Shown: piece by piece, positions 11,137 to 23,370 of the stretch
Numbering within the stretch: position 1 is the stretch's first letter
Layout: each line of letters starts with the position of its first letter
Assembly: GCA_037176705.1 (NCBI GenBank)
Contig: CM073890.1
Span: 102,042,591-102,106,590, forward strand
Direction of reading: 5' to 3'
DNA: 64,000 bases
Source: Molossus alvarezi
Taxonomy: Eukaryota > Chordata > Mammalia > Chiroptera > Molossidae
Notes under the pieces: model-generated
Databases searched by the model: none
What the model was told of the DNA's origin: nothing
Seen by the model: only the letters and a program-made list of their open reading frames with translations
Position numbers and translations under genes: made by a program

Positions 11137-14100
11137 TACTGCAGATGAAAAAAGCAAAGTGGAATTATGGAGACAGATGCTTTGGAAGGAAAACTGACCC
11201 ATTTAGTTGACAAATTAGTTGTGAGATGTTCCATGTTCTAATACCCCAAATAGCTTTGCCTTTTTGCTGAGAGTTTCCTCTAGAAGTAAAATGCTTACAA
11301 CCATGTAAATCATAATTGCTTCTGATTAATAGATAATGCAAACATTCTTACAGAAATCGAATTTTTGTCTCTAAGGTACTAAAAAAATTTCACCCTACTT
11401 ACATGTTACTTCAGTTGCAAAACTTCCCTTGAACATGATAAATATTAATACGTGGACTGCTTTGAATTGGCTTTGTCATTAGTTACCTCACTTAATTATT
11501 TGCATACCAAATTGAGGATGATTATGTTAAGAGCACTTCATCTTTTCATTATCTTACATTTACTTGACTACCCTATTTGACTACCTTATATTTAATTGCA
11601 ATACCAGTTGTGGTTGGGAATTGGAAATAGAATATTGTGTATTTCTCTCCATTCAAAGCATTTTTTTTTTTTTTTTGAGACTGGCGGTTTCTTTATTTCT
11701 TTGCTTTGCTTTCCTCCTTTAATTTTTGTTTTTTGTGTTAGAGGGGGGAAAAACTGAGTGGATATAATAAAATTCCTCACATGCTCTGGCGACACTTTTT
11801 TCCCTCAAGTTTTCTTACCCAGCATTCCCCAAGCATCAAATTAAAAATAACTGCTTTCTCATAAAAGGTAAATATCTGTTTTCCAACTAAAGAATTGAAA
11901 TCATAAATTAAATATTGTATATGTTACCATGGTATGAGAATTTTTTAAAAGCTTGGTATTTCTAAAGTAAGACAGCTCTGTTTTATTATTTTTATTTAAA
12001 AAATTTGAAATAACAATAAATACATTAATTAAAATTGGGAAATTTAAGGAGTTATTTGTGAATACAATTTAAAATCTGTGGCAGCATGATTTACTCTTCT
12101 TTTGGCTTTTATAAGGGTGTTCTTCTCAAGATAACACAGCTTTATAAAAATAATAAGCATATAAGAACAAATTATTTCTCAAAAAACACATTTCAAATTA
12201 ACTTTGAATGTTTAACTTCAAGAAGAATACAAAAGTTTTTTACTTAAAAGTCTAGATATGAATGATTAGTATGTGAAAGAAAATTTAAATATGCACTATA
12301 TTTTATTATAAATTTAATACATAATACAAATAAAATATTATTAATACCTTAGAGATAAAAATGTATTACGGTAAAATGTATTTTCTATTTTCCAGGGGAA
12401 ATTATGTTACACTGATGTAAGTAATTGTATATAAATATTTAATGTTTAATGATATGCAGTATTAATTATACAGTGGGTTTATGTTATATATACCAATTAA
12501 TTATACAGATACTAAGCTTTTTGAGTTGCTGATCAATATAAGTTCATTTACACATGCACAACTGTCATTTTATTTTAAATTTATTTAACTACTCCCACAA
12601 ACTATTGCTTGAGTTTATTTTTATTTTTGGAAGACTTTTCTTGACATTGTACTTGGAGGCCTATTTTCATGTTCACGTAATGAGATGAACTAGCCTAATT
12701 TAACTACATGTTATAAGAAAAATCTAGCTATAACATTATCAAAATTCTCATTGTTGAATACTGGTCTTTTAGCATTCATGTAGTAATTTTTTTTTTTTTT
12801 TCCTGCATGGTGCTGAACAGACTGTTTAATGGATTTTAAATATTTATCAAATTAACCAATTGCTTGAATAGACAAATTCCATTAGTGGTTTTAGTATTGT
12901 ATGAATACAATGTGTAGACTTTAAGCCAGTCATATCCTAACATAGTTATTGCCAAACCAGTTTAATCACGCACCTCTATTATCAAAATATTTAAGTCTAT
13001 ATTCCAAATATATAGTTTGTTTATATTTTATGTATTTATACTGTTGTACTGATATACATGCATGTGCATTATAAAAATCCATGAAATAGAAATTTAAAAA
13101 ATGAAAAAATTTTTAGAAGATGATATAATGATAACCAAGCAATAAATCAACATGATTTGATATTTTGTTTAATGTCATTCATTATTGACACAACAAAACT
13201 CCCAATAAAATAATTATTAACATATTGGGGTCAATAAAATTTGACACTTTTCTCAGCACTTAGTTTTAACTGTTTTGCCAAACATAATGGCCTCACACTA
13301 TCATTAACCATTATCTCAAGGCATAATACACACTTAGAGGAGAAGCAAATGCAGTTTTTCGATCATTTCAATTCTCGTCACCTTCCCTTTACATCTCATC
13401 ACACTGGTGCTGTTTTAATCTGTAGTTGTTGACAAGGTGCTAATGTCCTAAGTCAGAAAAGTGTCCACTCGTTAGTTCTTCTTTGCCTGTGCTCGCACTA
13501 CTAGCAATATCTTCAATACATGGTTCTTTGTTGGTATATTTTTCAGCTGCTTGTCCTTTTTATGACTTAGTTTTGTTAAAACTAGATGGTACTATCCAGA
13601 AATTACTGCACTTGAAACAGGTATGACAATTGTTGGAGGAATAACAAAGATGATGTCACTGTGCATCCCTTCTCCTGGTTGAACTTCCTCCCTTCCCTCA
13701 AGGAACATCTTACACCATCTGGGACAATCCTTCATCCATCCTTAGGACAGAAAAGATCAGTATTCATGAGTGCATTAAATGTTAGTAGAATTAATTTTTT
13801 TCTCAATGTAAAATAGTATTCATCATGATGTTTGCTTTTTTAACCCTAATGGATTATCTGGCCCACCTCCTGGGAAAATACATACACTTCACTTTGATGC
13901 CACAAATATAAGGAATACAAAAAAACAGGTTTACCACACTCAGGCATGAATACAGGCCAAGCCTTTGGAATGGTATCTCTACATTTAGTATTCCCTACCT
14001 TCATTATTATACAAATTCTTTTGTGTATAATTTGTGTATTCTTATGTGTGCATACCCACAAGAATAGTGTGATCATTGTTAGTTTCTGCTATTAATATGA

Positions 14101-14514
14101 GATGACAGATGAAGAGATGAGTTTATGGTGAGTTCAAGGTTTTGGAATGAGCACCAAGAGAAATTCAGCTGCTGTTTACTGAGGGGGGGTGTCAGTGAGG
14201 AAGGAAGTGCGGGAAGAGTGGAAACAGAGGTGCAGATACAGATGAGCTAAGTCAGCGATGGCCCAGAGGCGTGGAAGTGAGTGCGCTCCAGGGTGCAGTT
14301 CAAATGAGAGATCCAAAAGAAAAAATAAAGTGGTCAACATTTGTAAAATTTTAAAAAGCCATGAAATTGGATACAATCACTGAGAATGTGATATACTTGG
14401 GGAGAAGAAGACTGAGTTTGGTGCATTTCAAAATGTAGAGAAGGCATCAGCAAAAGTCACTGGAAGGTGAGGTGAGAGGACAATGGGGGTGGCATGGGTC
14501 TTGTATACTAAGTA
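11137..14514. other. Long AT-rich block without recognised genes
   Basis: The part at about 11800-13250 is strikingly AT-rich, with many TTTAAA, ATTTA and AATATT motifs, in keeping with a scaffold/matrix-attachment or late-replicating region. T-runs occur near 11660 and 12790. The rest (13250-14500) is ordinary noncoding sequence. Confidence 0.45.
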
Positions 14515-14576
14515 AAGAATCTGTTTCTAAAAATTTTATTTCTTTTATTGATTTTCAGAGACAGAGGAAGGGGGGG

Positions 14577-14621
<45 letters not shown>

Positions 14622-14790
14622 AAACATTGATGAAAGAGAACATCAACTGGCCACCTCCTGCATGCCCCCTCTGGGGATTTGGCCTGCAACCTGGGCATGT
14701 GTCCTGACCAGTAAGTGAACTGGTGACCTCTTGGTGCCTAGGTTGATGCTCAACCACTGAGCCACATGAGCCGGGCAAGAATCTGTTTCT
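14515..14790 (-). mobile_element. Ves SINE, type B, with expanded GA tract
   Basis: The duplication AAGAATCTGTTTCT occurs at 14515-14528 and 14777-14790. The minus-strand head GCCCGGCTCATGTGGCTCAG is at the right end. The CT-rich middle has grown into a pure GA run (on the plus strand) at about 14581-14618. Serine/leucine-rich frames over this element are translations of that run. Confidence 0.93.
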
Positions 14791-16064
14791 CTAAAGAGTA
14801 TGATCGACTGTGCCAACTGCTGTTGATAAGTAAGATGAGGGCAAATAATGGTCCAGTTGATTTAATAACCAAGTTTTATTGGGGACTTTAGCTGCAATTA
14901 TTGAATTACCTGGCATGAGTCTAAGAAAGAAATTGAATACATGATTTATAGATAATTTTGGGGAGAGTTTTATTGTAAACAAGGAAGAACCGTGTGATTG
15001 GTGATAGAGAAGATGTGTAGTCAAGGATATATTAAAATGTGTTCTGCATTGAGTTTTATTTTTTACCTAGTAGTAAATTTACATAATAACAATGCGAATG
15101 AAGTATGCAACAAAATAGTCTAAGAGAGGATCATTTCAATGCAAAAGTGGAGGATTTGGCCTTTGGCCTTGGCGAGTGGCACAGAATAAACTTTAAATCG
15201 GGAGGAAAAGCAGAATGTAAGTATAGATGCAGGTGGATGGGTAGACATGTCATAAAACTCTGTTATATTTTATTTCTGACTAGTTATAATCCCCCAGTTT
15301 TAAAAAAAATATGATATTTAAAAGGAAAGATGAAGGTGTATAGTCTTTGATATTATAAATAAAGAATTAATAGACAAGGCACATTGTGTAGGCTCTCTGA
15401 ACGGGAGGGAAGTTGAGGTTACTGGCCATGAGTGAAAATGAGATCAGTCAGGCTGGGTGTGTGTTCGCCTCCATCCGCTATGGGTTGCCTAGATGCAGGC
15501 TTAGAACAGATAGAGTTATACTTCATTAAAGATGAGATTTTTCCAGTGTAGTAAAATGCAGAAACAAAAAGGAAGAGGGAGAAGAAAACTGTATGTTCAT
15601 GAAAGAGAGAGACTATTATGTTCATCTAGACAACAAAGCAGGTAATAAGGAAAATAATAGTGATGGGGGTAAAAATATGTTGTAGGTCAATGGATGGAAG
15701 GTGGTTCAGGTGGAAAAAGATATTGGAATTCTGTAGTGATACAGAGTGTAGTTGAAAGATAGGAGGTGGGAGCCGAGAAGGAGTGATTGAAGCTGAAATG
15801 GAGAAAAGGTGTGGTTGCTGGAACGGGACTAGGGCAGGACTGCAGAGTGAATGGCTGAGGAGATACCAATCACTAGAAGTGAAGCAATGAAAGAACTTCT
15901 AGGGTTAGGAGACTGAGGGGTCTTTAATGTTCACAGTGAAGTCACCAAGACTTCTGGTTAAGAATTCAACTGGGGAAATAGTGTGCCAGGTGCTATATCT
16001 GCATATATTATGTGTGGAATACAACTCTGAAGTATGAGCATTGTCCGTTTTGTATGTTAATGGT
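14791..16064. other. Unassigned noncoding sequence
   Basis: No repeat family or exon is confidently recognised. Open frames of 60-77 codons on both strands look random. Confidence 0.4.
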
Positions 16065-16130
16065 ACCCAGAAAACTATCTGGCACATAATATGCGCTCAA
16101 TAAATATATTTTTTAAATTAATTAATGAAT
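16065..16130 (+). repeat. L2 3'-end fragment
   Basis: TCTGGCACATAATATGCGCTCAATAAATAT at 16079 onward follows the diagnostic L2 3' end (GGCACATAGTAGGCGCTCAATAAAT). Only the last few dozen bases are recognisable. Confidence 0.55.
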
Positions 16131-17208
16131 CTATTAAGTTTTAAATCAGATGCCTAAAACTATATTAAGTATCTTACATAAAGTAGCCATGTGTCTTAAT
16201 TCTTATCTTATTTTTTCACGTCCTAATTCTTATCTTACAAATGATGAAATTAAGACTTGAAGAAGTTACAAAATCCATTGATTGTCACACACTTAGGATA
16301 ATAATGTACCTCTAAAAATGCTGTGCTATTTTCATTATTCAATCATTTACTAAAAGACTTTAAGTCACATACATTAGATGATTGTAGAAGTGTATAATAG
16401 TTTAATTAAATCTGTTCTAATTGTTATGCCTAACATAAAAAAAGAAAACATCTCTTAGAACAGTCTTTCTGAAAGAGCAGTTATATCAAACAAGTTAATA
16501 AAGAAATAATCAGTAGCTGAGATGTTAAGATTCATGATAGTAATAAGATATTGGGCAAATAAGAAACAACTACTACTGTATATTTAACTTTCCCGCAACT
16601 CTTGTATTTTTAATAAGTTGATCAAAATTTTCAGTTTATAAAAATGAGGAAGAGCAATATTGCTCTGTACTACTTGCATATTTCTGGTGCTCATTATGTT
16701 TATAAAATTTCTATTTACAAACAATAGGCTTAATGTAATCATATTATTTTAATTTCCATGCCACCAATATAAAGCTCCAAATTCTAATTAAGATGATGAG
16801 AAATGTCTTCAACTAGAATTATAGATATTAACAGTTGCTTTGAGGCAAATACCAACATGGTAGAGAACATATCTGGAGAAAGGAAGCCTGATAAAATTAG
16901 TCAGTAACTCCTAAATTCCGACCTTTAAAATGTATTGTAATGCAGAAGGAGATCCCAAAGCTTGAGCAATATAAAAGCTTTTTGATTAAACACGGTCTAG
17001 AGTGGATTACTCACCTTCTATTTTAATATCGATTAATGTTGTTTGATCCTAGTAGGATCAGTATTTTATTCCAAAAGAACACCTGTCCTTCTGAATCTTA
17101 TTAAGTTTGAAAATAAGTTGTCAATTTTCCTTTGTAGGCCAGTATTTTGACCAGGAATCATTCTAAGTGTGTCAACTAATTTACTCTTTAAAAAAAAATC
17201 TCTCCCTC
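16131..17208. other. AT-rich unassigned sequence
   Basis: AT-rich. A faint MIR-like phrase occurs near 16225-16300. Nothing else is recognised. Confidence 0.4.
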
Positions 17209-17340
17209 GTAGGTGTTATTACATGTATTTCACCAATAAGTAAAGCAAGATCCAAAGCAGTTAAGAACTTATCAAACGTAGAAGGTTGAACCAGGATTCT
17301 AAACAGGGCTTTCCTGACTTGAAAACACATCCTCTTTATC
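17209..17340 (-). repeat. MIR fragment
   Basis: On the plus strand the order is CACCAATAAGTAAAGCAAG, AGCAGTTAAGAACTTATC, then GAACCAGGATTCTAAACAGG. This matches the reverse-complement MIR pattern (deletion of the core, B-box-bearing region last). It is old and diverged. Confidence 0.55.
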
Positions 17341-17501
17341 ATCCCCTTAGATTTAGCCTGTTTGAGCTTCGGAAGTCCAGGACTACCAAAGAGGTTCCTA
17401 CTGCCCCCAAAATCTTATAGATTAACAAAGAAACCAAGTTCAATAATGTAGAATATGTATGAAATTAACACTACCTTACTTTTCTTTATAATAAAGGGAA
17501 T

Positions 17502-17848
17502 TGTTATGGACAAAATAATGTGGCCCCACCCCAACTAATATGTTGAAGCCCTAACTCCCAATGTGATGTTATTTTGAGGTCATTAACTATTGATAAAGTC
17601 AGGTTGATGGGCCCTCATGTAGGGATTGGTATCTTTGTAAGATTAGGAGGAGACAACAGTTCTCTGTGAAGACACAGGAAAAAGATGACCATCTAAAAGA
17701 TAGAAATAGGGCTCCGACCAAAATCCAAATCTACTGATACTTTGATCTTGGACTTCCCAGCCTCTAAAATTGTAAGAAATAAATACCTGATGTTTAAGTC
17801 AACCATTCTATGGTATTTGGTTACAGCAGCCCAAGATGATTAAGACCA
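17502..17848 (+). mobile_element. MaLR-type solo LTR relic
   Basis: It starts TGTTATGGAC and carries ATATGTTGAAGCCCTAAC (about 17540) and GGGCCCTCATGTAGGGATT (about 17609). Near the 3' end are CTTGGACTTCCCAGCCTC (about 17747), AGAAATAAAT as the polyadenylation-type signal, and a GATTAAGACCA terminus. These are hallmarks of mammalian ERVL-MaLR LTRs. No internal retroviral sequence accompanies it. Confidence 0.78.
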
Positions 17849-17869
17849 AAATCTGGTAAAACTTTTGTT

Positions 17870-18040
17870 CTATTAGATTCCATCTCCTCTATCCTTCAAA
17901 ACTACTTACTGCATTGTTATTACATTTCAATGCATCTCTTGTCTTAGCTTTTCTGACAACAAAGTATGTCTCATTTTTCTTTGTTTCTGTCACATAGCTT
18001 CCTGACACATAATATGTGCTTAGTAAATATTGTTATTTGT
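17870..18040 (+). repeat. L2 3'-end fragment
   Basis: The plus-strand stretch ending CTGACACATAATATGTGCTTAGTAAATATTG follows the L2 3' UTR pattern, preceded by a degraded TTTGTTTCTGTCACATAG block. Confidence 0.55.
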
Positions 18041-19075
18041 TCATATGATTCTTCATCTCTCAACTTACAATTATTTTTATTCATTTCTCAAATACCTGTA
18101 ATTGGATTGATTTTACTGTATACTTGCACTCTGTCAGGAATAATCATTTTTAAGACAAACTCATTTATTTATTAGTGTGAATTTCAATGTCAGGAAACTT
18201 TCAAATTGATAGAGTAGGGGTGTAGTGCTCTCCTCAAGGCAAGCTGGTATAATTACTGTCCTCCTGGGTCACTGTTGCACCGTTATCATTCATTTGTTCC
18301 TGCAGACTCCCTGGGAACATTTCAGTTGTTCCTGGAGTACATTGACCTTCAAGTGTACAAATGCTCAGTATTATTTTTCAGAGTTCAAAATAAATGACAT
18401 ACTTTGATTAAACCAATTATATAGTAACCAGAATAATAGCAAGTAGAATGACAAATGTTACTTTTCATAATATTGTGTATGATTCCTAATCCTCCTAGTT
18501 TTTCACACCTCTGTTAATAACATAATGTTTGTGACTGTCATTGAGACCAGAAAACACTGATATAATAATTAAAAACAAAATAATAAGGCCCTTTGATAGA
18601 GCTGAAGCATGTTCTCTAACTTTGTTACTTCACTGAAATAGCAGCCCATGGTAGGTTTAAGCCCCTGCTACTATTTTAGAAAACAAAAGAAAATAATACA
18701 CACAGAAAATATAATCTTTGATCTTAGGATCTCATATTATATCACAGGAAATTATTTTTCAGCATAATTTATAGAATATTGTGAAAATTAGGTCAATTAA
18801 TTTATCCTAGTTGAGATTAAATGCAGATCTTACGCATGGAGAGTCAAATTTTTAAGAACTATTATGTCAGATCACATTCTTGAATCTATAGAGTGCTAAA
18901 TCATAGCCAACATGATTGCTTTAGAGCATATACTGTAATTTGATTTTCAGGATTAAACATAATTAAATTAATCACTTTTCCCCCAATACCTTCTAGAATT
19001 TATGTGGAGGAGTAAATTGGCAATTTTTCCTGAAATGTTTAGTAAATTAGTAACTTCAGAAGAGAATGACTGAGC
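18041..19075. other. AT-rich unassigned sequence
   Basis: No recognisable gene, exon or repeat. Short open frames only. Confidence 0.4.
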
Positions 19076-19089
19076 AAGTGTGTGTGTGT

Positions 19090-19141
<52 letters not shown>
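19076..19141. repeat. (TG)n(GA)n compound microsatellite
   Basis: A short TG run (19078-19090) passes into a GA run of about 50 bp with a few AAA interruptions. It is not part of a SINE, since no Ves head or tail is adjacent. Confidence 0.95.
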
Positions 19142-19669
19142 TAAAAATTCAGGAAAGTGGATTATTCATATGAGTGCAAAAATATAGAAAAAGAGCACTA
19201 TATAAGAATTTTATAAAACCCTTACCTCTTAGACTTGTCCTCAACATTAACATACCAACTTTGACTTAGAGCTTAGTGATAATTTTTTCTTATTCATCAA
19301 ATTATTACTAAATATGTCTTTTATAATTAAATAATCTAATGTTGTCTTTGACTTTATATATTTAAAACAAATTAAAATATTGGAATAGTTTTTCAAAACA
19401 TAAACTTCCCTTGAGATGCAAAACAGGACAAAAAACTTCTTACTTATTTGGATGAATGTATTGCTTACCACAATTTAATCAATTGAATTCATTTAGAAAA
19501 GAAACACATTACAAAAGAAAACCTGTAGCAAAGAGTAAACAGCTCATTTTACATCGAAAAGTTACAAAAACCACACACTGGTTTACAAAGAAAAATTTAG
19601 TGAAAAAGACAAAACAGAAATCATCTTTACTAACAATTACTGCAATTTTTATTGTAATGTTGTAGAGTT

Positions 19670-20140
19670 TTTTAAAATAACGTTTTAATAGGATTGATGT
19701 GTGCCTTCTCTGGGGTTAGGCAGGCAAGCAATGCACTGTTATACAGAGAAAATGTATTGGCCTTTTAGTGGTGGGAATGGGCTCTATATTCCTGAGAAAT
19801 GCAGCTGCAAAATAGTAAAAGCAAAATTGAGCTAAAGAAATGTCTTTCCACTACCTATATCAAGAAGTTAGAGGCATATTCAATTGTTTGAATCGTTTGC
19901 CAGTGGCAATTGTCATGATGTCATTTGCAATTACAGTCAGCTTTTTTCATTAGGTTTTCAGACTTAATTTCAGAAAATGAATTTCTTTTTTAAGCTCAGA
20001 GCACCTGGTCCATGACTAAGGCATGCATCAATAACAACAATTGGGCTGCTTGATGAGAGGAACATGCTTCTGGATTTAGTTGGCATTTTGTGACTATGGG
20101 TGCTAATTGCTAAATGACTTGGCTGGATTGACTGACACTA
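19670..20140. promoter_or_regulatory. Candidate conserved noncoding (enhancer-like) block
   Basis: A repeat-free block dense in motif-like words: CAATTG, GATGTCATTTGCAATTA, AATTGCTAAATGA, TGCATCAATAACAACAATTG and two TGCTAATTGC/TTGCAATTAC homeodomain-like sites. It contrasts with decayed neighbours. The call is by appearance only: no alignment was possible and no target gene is known. Confidence 0.3.
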
Positions 20141-20441
20141 CTTCAATGTATATATAAATTCTTGTTCTAGCTATATATATATCTTACTGTATATTGAATG
20201 TGAGTTTTCCAAATTGTTTCAAAGCTTTAAAATACAGACGTTTACAAAGTAACTTAGAAGAGCTTTAGAAACTTAGTTGTGGAACTTAGGGTCCACTGTT
20301 CTAAATGTATTCACTCATATCTTTGTACAGATTTCAGATGCAAAGATTGGATCAAAAAGTTGAAGTGGAAAGATCTTTAGGAAGTTTTAAAAGTAACAAT
20401 AGGATATTGTTTTAAAATGGTTACATTTAAAAATATATATT

Positions 20442-20672
20442 GCCTGGCCAGTGTGGCTCAGTGGTTGTGCATTGACCCATGCACCAAGATGTCACTGGTT
20501 TGATTCCCAGTCAGGGCTCATTCCCAAGTTGTGGGCCCAATCCCCAGTGCGAGGCGTGCAGGAGGTGGCCAATTGATGTTAACTGATGTTCTCTCTTATC
20601 AACGTCTCTCTCTCTCTCTCTCTCTCTCCTTTCCGCTCTCTCTAAATATCAATAAAGAAAAAAATATATATA
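20442..20672 (+). mobile_element. Ves SINE, type B
   Basis: The head GCCTGGCCAGTGTGGCTCAG is followed by TGCACCAAGATGTCACTGG, GTGCAGGAGGTGGCCAATTG, a (TC)n block at about 20608-20627 and AATATCAATAAAG. Flanking AT-rich words (AAATATATAT) may be the duplication but are too simple to prove it. Confidence 0.9.
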
Positions 20673-20947
20673 TGATTTATTTATCAACTTTCATGTTTAC
20701 ATTTTAGACTCATGTAATTTCAGTTTTGTAAAGAGACGTGTATATCTATTTCACGTCGATATATTGATTGAAGTGATAATAGTGGTATTGCTAAAACACT
20801 TTCTTGGTCATAATCTAGTTTAATACTTTCATCAACAGCATGCAGAAGATATTATTGCCATTAAAGTATCATTTATAGCTGTGTAGACTTAGAAACACAC
20901 AGAGAAATCTTTCAAATACCCTTCTTTATTCATTGCCTTTGTTATTC

Positions 20948-21103
20948 AAAGGGTGGTCAGAGGGTCAGCAGTATCACCACCACTGGGAAGCTTATAAGAA
21001 ATGCAGCATCATGGGCCTTGTCAAAGACTGACTGAATTAGAATTTGCATTTTAAGGAAGATTCCTAAGTGATTCATATAGACATTAAAGTTTGAATAGCA
21101 CTG
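20948..21103 (-). mobile_element. MER5-like non-autonomous hAT element
   Basis: The plus strand reads CACTGGGAAGCTTATAAGAAATGCAGCATC, then GACTGAATTAGAATTTGCATTTTAA, then CATTAAAGTTTGAATAGCACTG. This is the reverse-complement MER5A pattern with its CACTG terminus at 21103. It is diverged; the left end is imprecise. Confidence 0.68.
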
Positions 21104-21569
21104 ATGTAGACTACCTTCAAGTTGTAGCAGAGGAAATCTTCATGTGATCTGAAAATCAATATTTGTCTTTAATATTGAACCTGGATCAGATGTACCATAC
21201 CACATACCTGATCCACAATCTGTAAATGTCACCATTTTGTTGGTGAACATATAAATGAATCACATTTCTATACTGTGATTAACATATTAGGAAACACATT
21301 AATAATTAGTATCATTAATAATTATGTATTTTGAACTATACAATCAGAAAGAGAGTAAAAACTAGCCAATCTCTTAAATAAATACTGTATACAATTGTAT
21401 CTAATTACTTGAATAAGAGGCATACTAGTTAAAATGACTTAAAAGAGGTAAACATTACATACTATGAGGGTCCAAAATGTAAAAAAGAAAAATACCAACA
21501 AGCTGTATAAATGAGAAAAAAAATCATTATTGAGAAAGCTTCACTTGAATTTGAAAATGAATAAAATAA
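21104..21569. other. AT-rich unassigned sequence
   Basis: Nothing is recognised up to the L1 insertion point. Confidence 0.45.
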
Positions 21570-21579
21570 AAACAGATAT

Positions 21580-22448
21580 AGGATTCCAAAATGGTGGCAG
21601 AGTGAATAGAAGCTACACAGGCTATCTCCCAGGACCAAACTGGAATTACAACTAAAATAAAGAAAAATCATCAGGAAAAAGCAACAAAAAAGCAGCTGCA
21701 GAGGACCCAAATAACCACGGTCACAAACAGGACATAAAATCAAGCACTGGTAGGATCTGCCAAGGCCTGAGAGGTCAGGCTGGGATCCCCTGGACAGCAG
21801 CTGGTTTAGCTGCGAGCAGCTCCCTTGGGGTTAAAATCTGAAGCTGGCTCCACAGCACAGAGAGCTGGCACAGAGCATTAAATTATCTACAGCCACTCAC
21901 CTTGGGCTCTGGCAGAGGGAGGGTGGACTGGACTGAAACTGTGTGGACATGTGGGAGCTTGAAGAGCTGGGAGGCCATTGGGAGTTTTGTACTGAATCTC
22001 CATTATAGGACAGTGGCCAAATTACCTTAAGAGCCCCTTCCCAGAGCCCCCTCCCCCCCCCCAGAGAAGTAATAGCCACTCCCTCAGAAGTCTGACTCCA
22101 CCCATCTGGGCCAGAGAATGAAAATTAAGGCTCATTAACAGCCAGAATCTGCCCCACCCTCTGTAAATTCTCTTACCTCAAGCACATGAGGGAGTTTTTC
22201 ATTCAGCTGAGGGCTACAAGCCAAGGGTCATCAAGTAACTAAGACTAATAGCCTTCAGGCAAAAAGCTAGAGGATAGCTGAACCTTTCCTGGGCTTGCAA
22301 ATCTACCTAGGGAAGTAAGACTTCACAGTGGTGTTTAATATGGGTCCTTCCACATTCATCCAAACCCAGTAGAGGGTCCACAAACAGCAGAACACCAACA
22401 CACACAGGGAAAATTTGGCAGGCTCCAAAACCCACTGAGATAGTCAAA
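21580..22448 (+). promoter_or_regulatory. L1 5' UTR / internal promoter region
   Basis: It begins with the CCAAAATGGTGGC motif, close to the AAGATGGCGGC start expected of L1 5' UTRs, where a YY1-type site (core AAAATGG) sets transcription start. The G+C content is higher than the flanks, with a C-run near 22049-22062. In intact elements this region drives transcription of the whole L1. Activity here cannot be judged from sequence. Confidence 0.7.
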
Positions 22449-23325
22449 ATGGTGAAACAAAGAAACAAATCCCAAATGAAAGAACAAGAGAACTCTATTG
22501 AAGATGAGATAAATGAAATGCAGTTAAGCAAATTATGAGAGGTAAAGTTCAGAGTCATGATTTTGAGGAAGCTCAACAGCATGAGTAAGGACATCAGCAC
22601 CATGAGTAAAGATATAGAAACATTGAAAACCAACCAAGTGGAAGTGAAGAATGACATGGCAGAAATAAAAAACACATTGGAAGAAATAACCAACAGAGTA
22701 GAGGAAACTGAGCACCAGATCACTGAATTAGAAGACAGGGTAGAAAAAACTAAGAAAACCAAAACAAACAAACAAAAAAACAATTAAAAAACAGGACGAC
22801 AGCTTAAGAAAACTGTGGGACAATTGGAAATGTAACAACATTCACATCATAGGAGTTCCTGAAGCAGAAGTAAATGAGCAAAGATTAGAGAATATATCTG
22901 AAGAAATAGTGAGAGAAAATTTTCTAACTTAGTGAAGGAAGAAGGCATTTAAGTTTAAGAAGCACAGAGCACCCCAAGTAAGAAGTACCCAAACAGGCCT
23001 ATACCAAGACACACAATAATTAAAATGCTCAAAATTAAAGACAAAGAGAGAATTCTAAAGGCAGCAAAAGATAAGCAACAGGTTACCTACAAAGGACCCC
23101 ACATAAGGCTATTACCTGACTTCTCAACAGAAGTAATACAGGACAGAAGGGAATGCCATGAAGTAATCAAGGTCATAAAAAACAAGGTTCTGAATCCAAG
23201 ACTATCTAGCAAGGCTATCATTCAAAATAGAAGGTGAAATAAAGAGCTTCCCAGATAAGAAAGGGCTAAGGGAATATATTAGGACCAAAACAGCACTGCA
23301 AGAAATGTTAAAAGGACGGCTGTAA
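22449..23325 (+). pseudogene. L1 ORF1 pseudogene (RNA-binding chaperone)
   Basis: The ATG at 22449 begins MVKQRNKSQMKEQENS. The frame breaks after 29 codons at TGA 22536-22538, then reopens in the same frame through a heptad-like coiled-coil segment (NSMSKDISTMSKDIETLK..EITNRVEETEHQITELEDRVEK) until TAA 22785-22787. Beyond that, pieces in shifted frames show the RNA-binding part (IIGVPEAEV; IKDKERILKAAKDKQQVTYKG at 23034-23092) and a LQEMLKG-like end at 23300-23325. Intact ORF1p trimerises and coats L1 RNA. This copy has at least two stops and several frameshifts. The inferred length of roughly 290 codons is normal for the family. Confidence 0.88.
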
Positions 23326-23370
23326 TTAGTAGAAGAAATAGGAAGAAAAATATAACCAAAATAAACAATA

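Noticed and set aside
14545..14778. Ser/Leu-repeat ORFs (also at 3575, 34153 and 54230)
   Set aside because: Translations of the CT/GA-rich middle of Ves SINEs or of CA runs, not proteins.
19190..19290. Second candidate exon on the minus strand ending GAG|GTAAGG (donor near 19220)
   Set aside because: The upstream acceptor is weak and the interval has no convincing frame; good donors alone are common in AT-rich DNA.
22307..22783. 158-codon minus-strand ORF with hydrophobic composition
   Set aside because: It is the antisense of the L1 5' UTR and ORF1 coiled-coil region; the hydrophobic residues mirror the A-rich sense strand.
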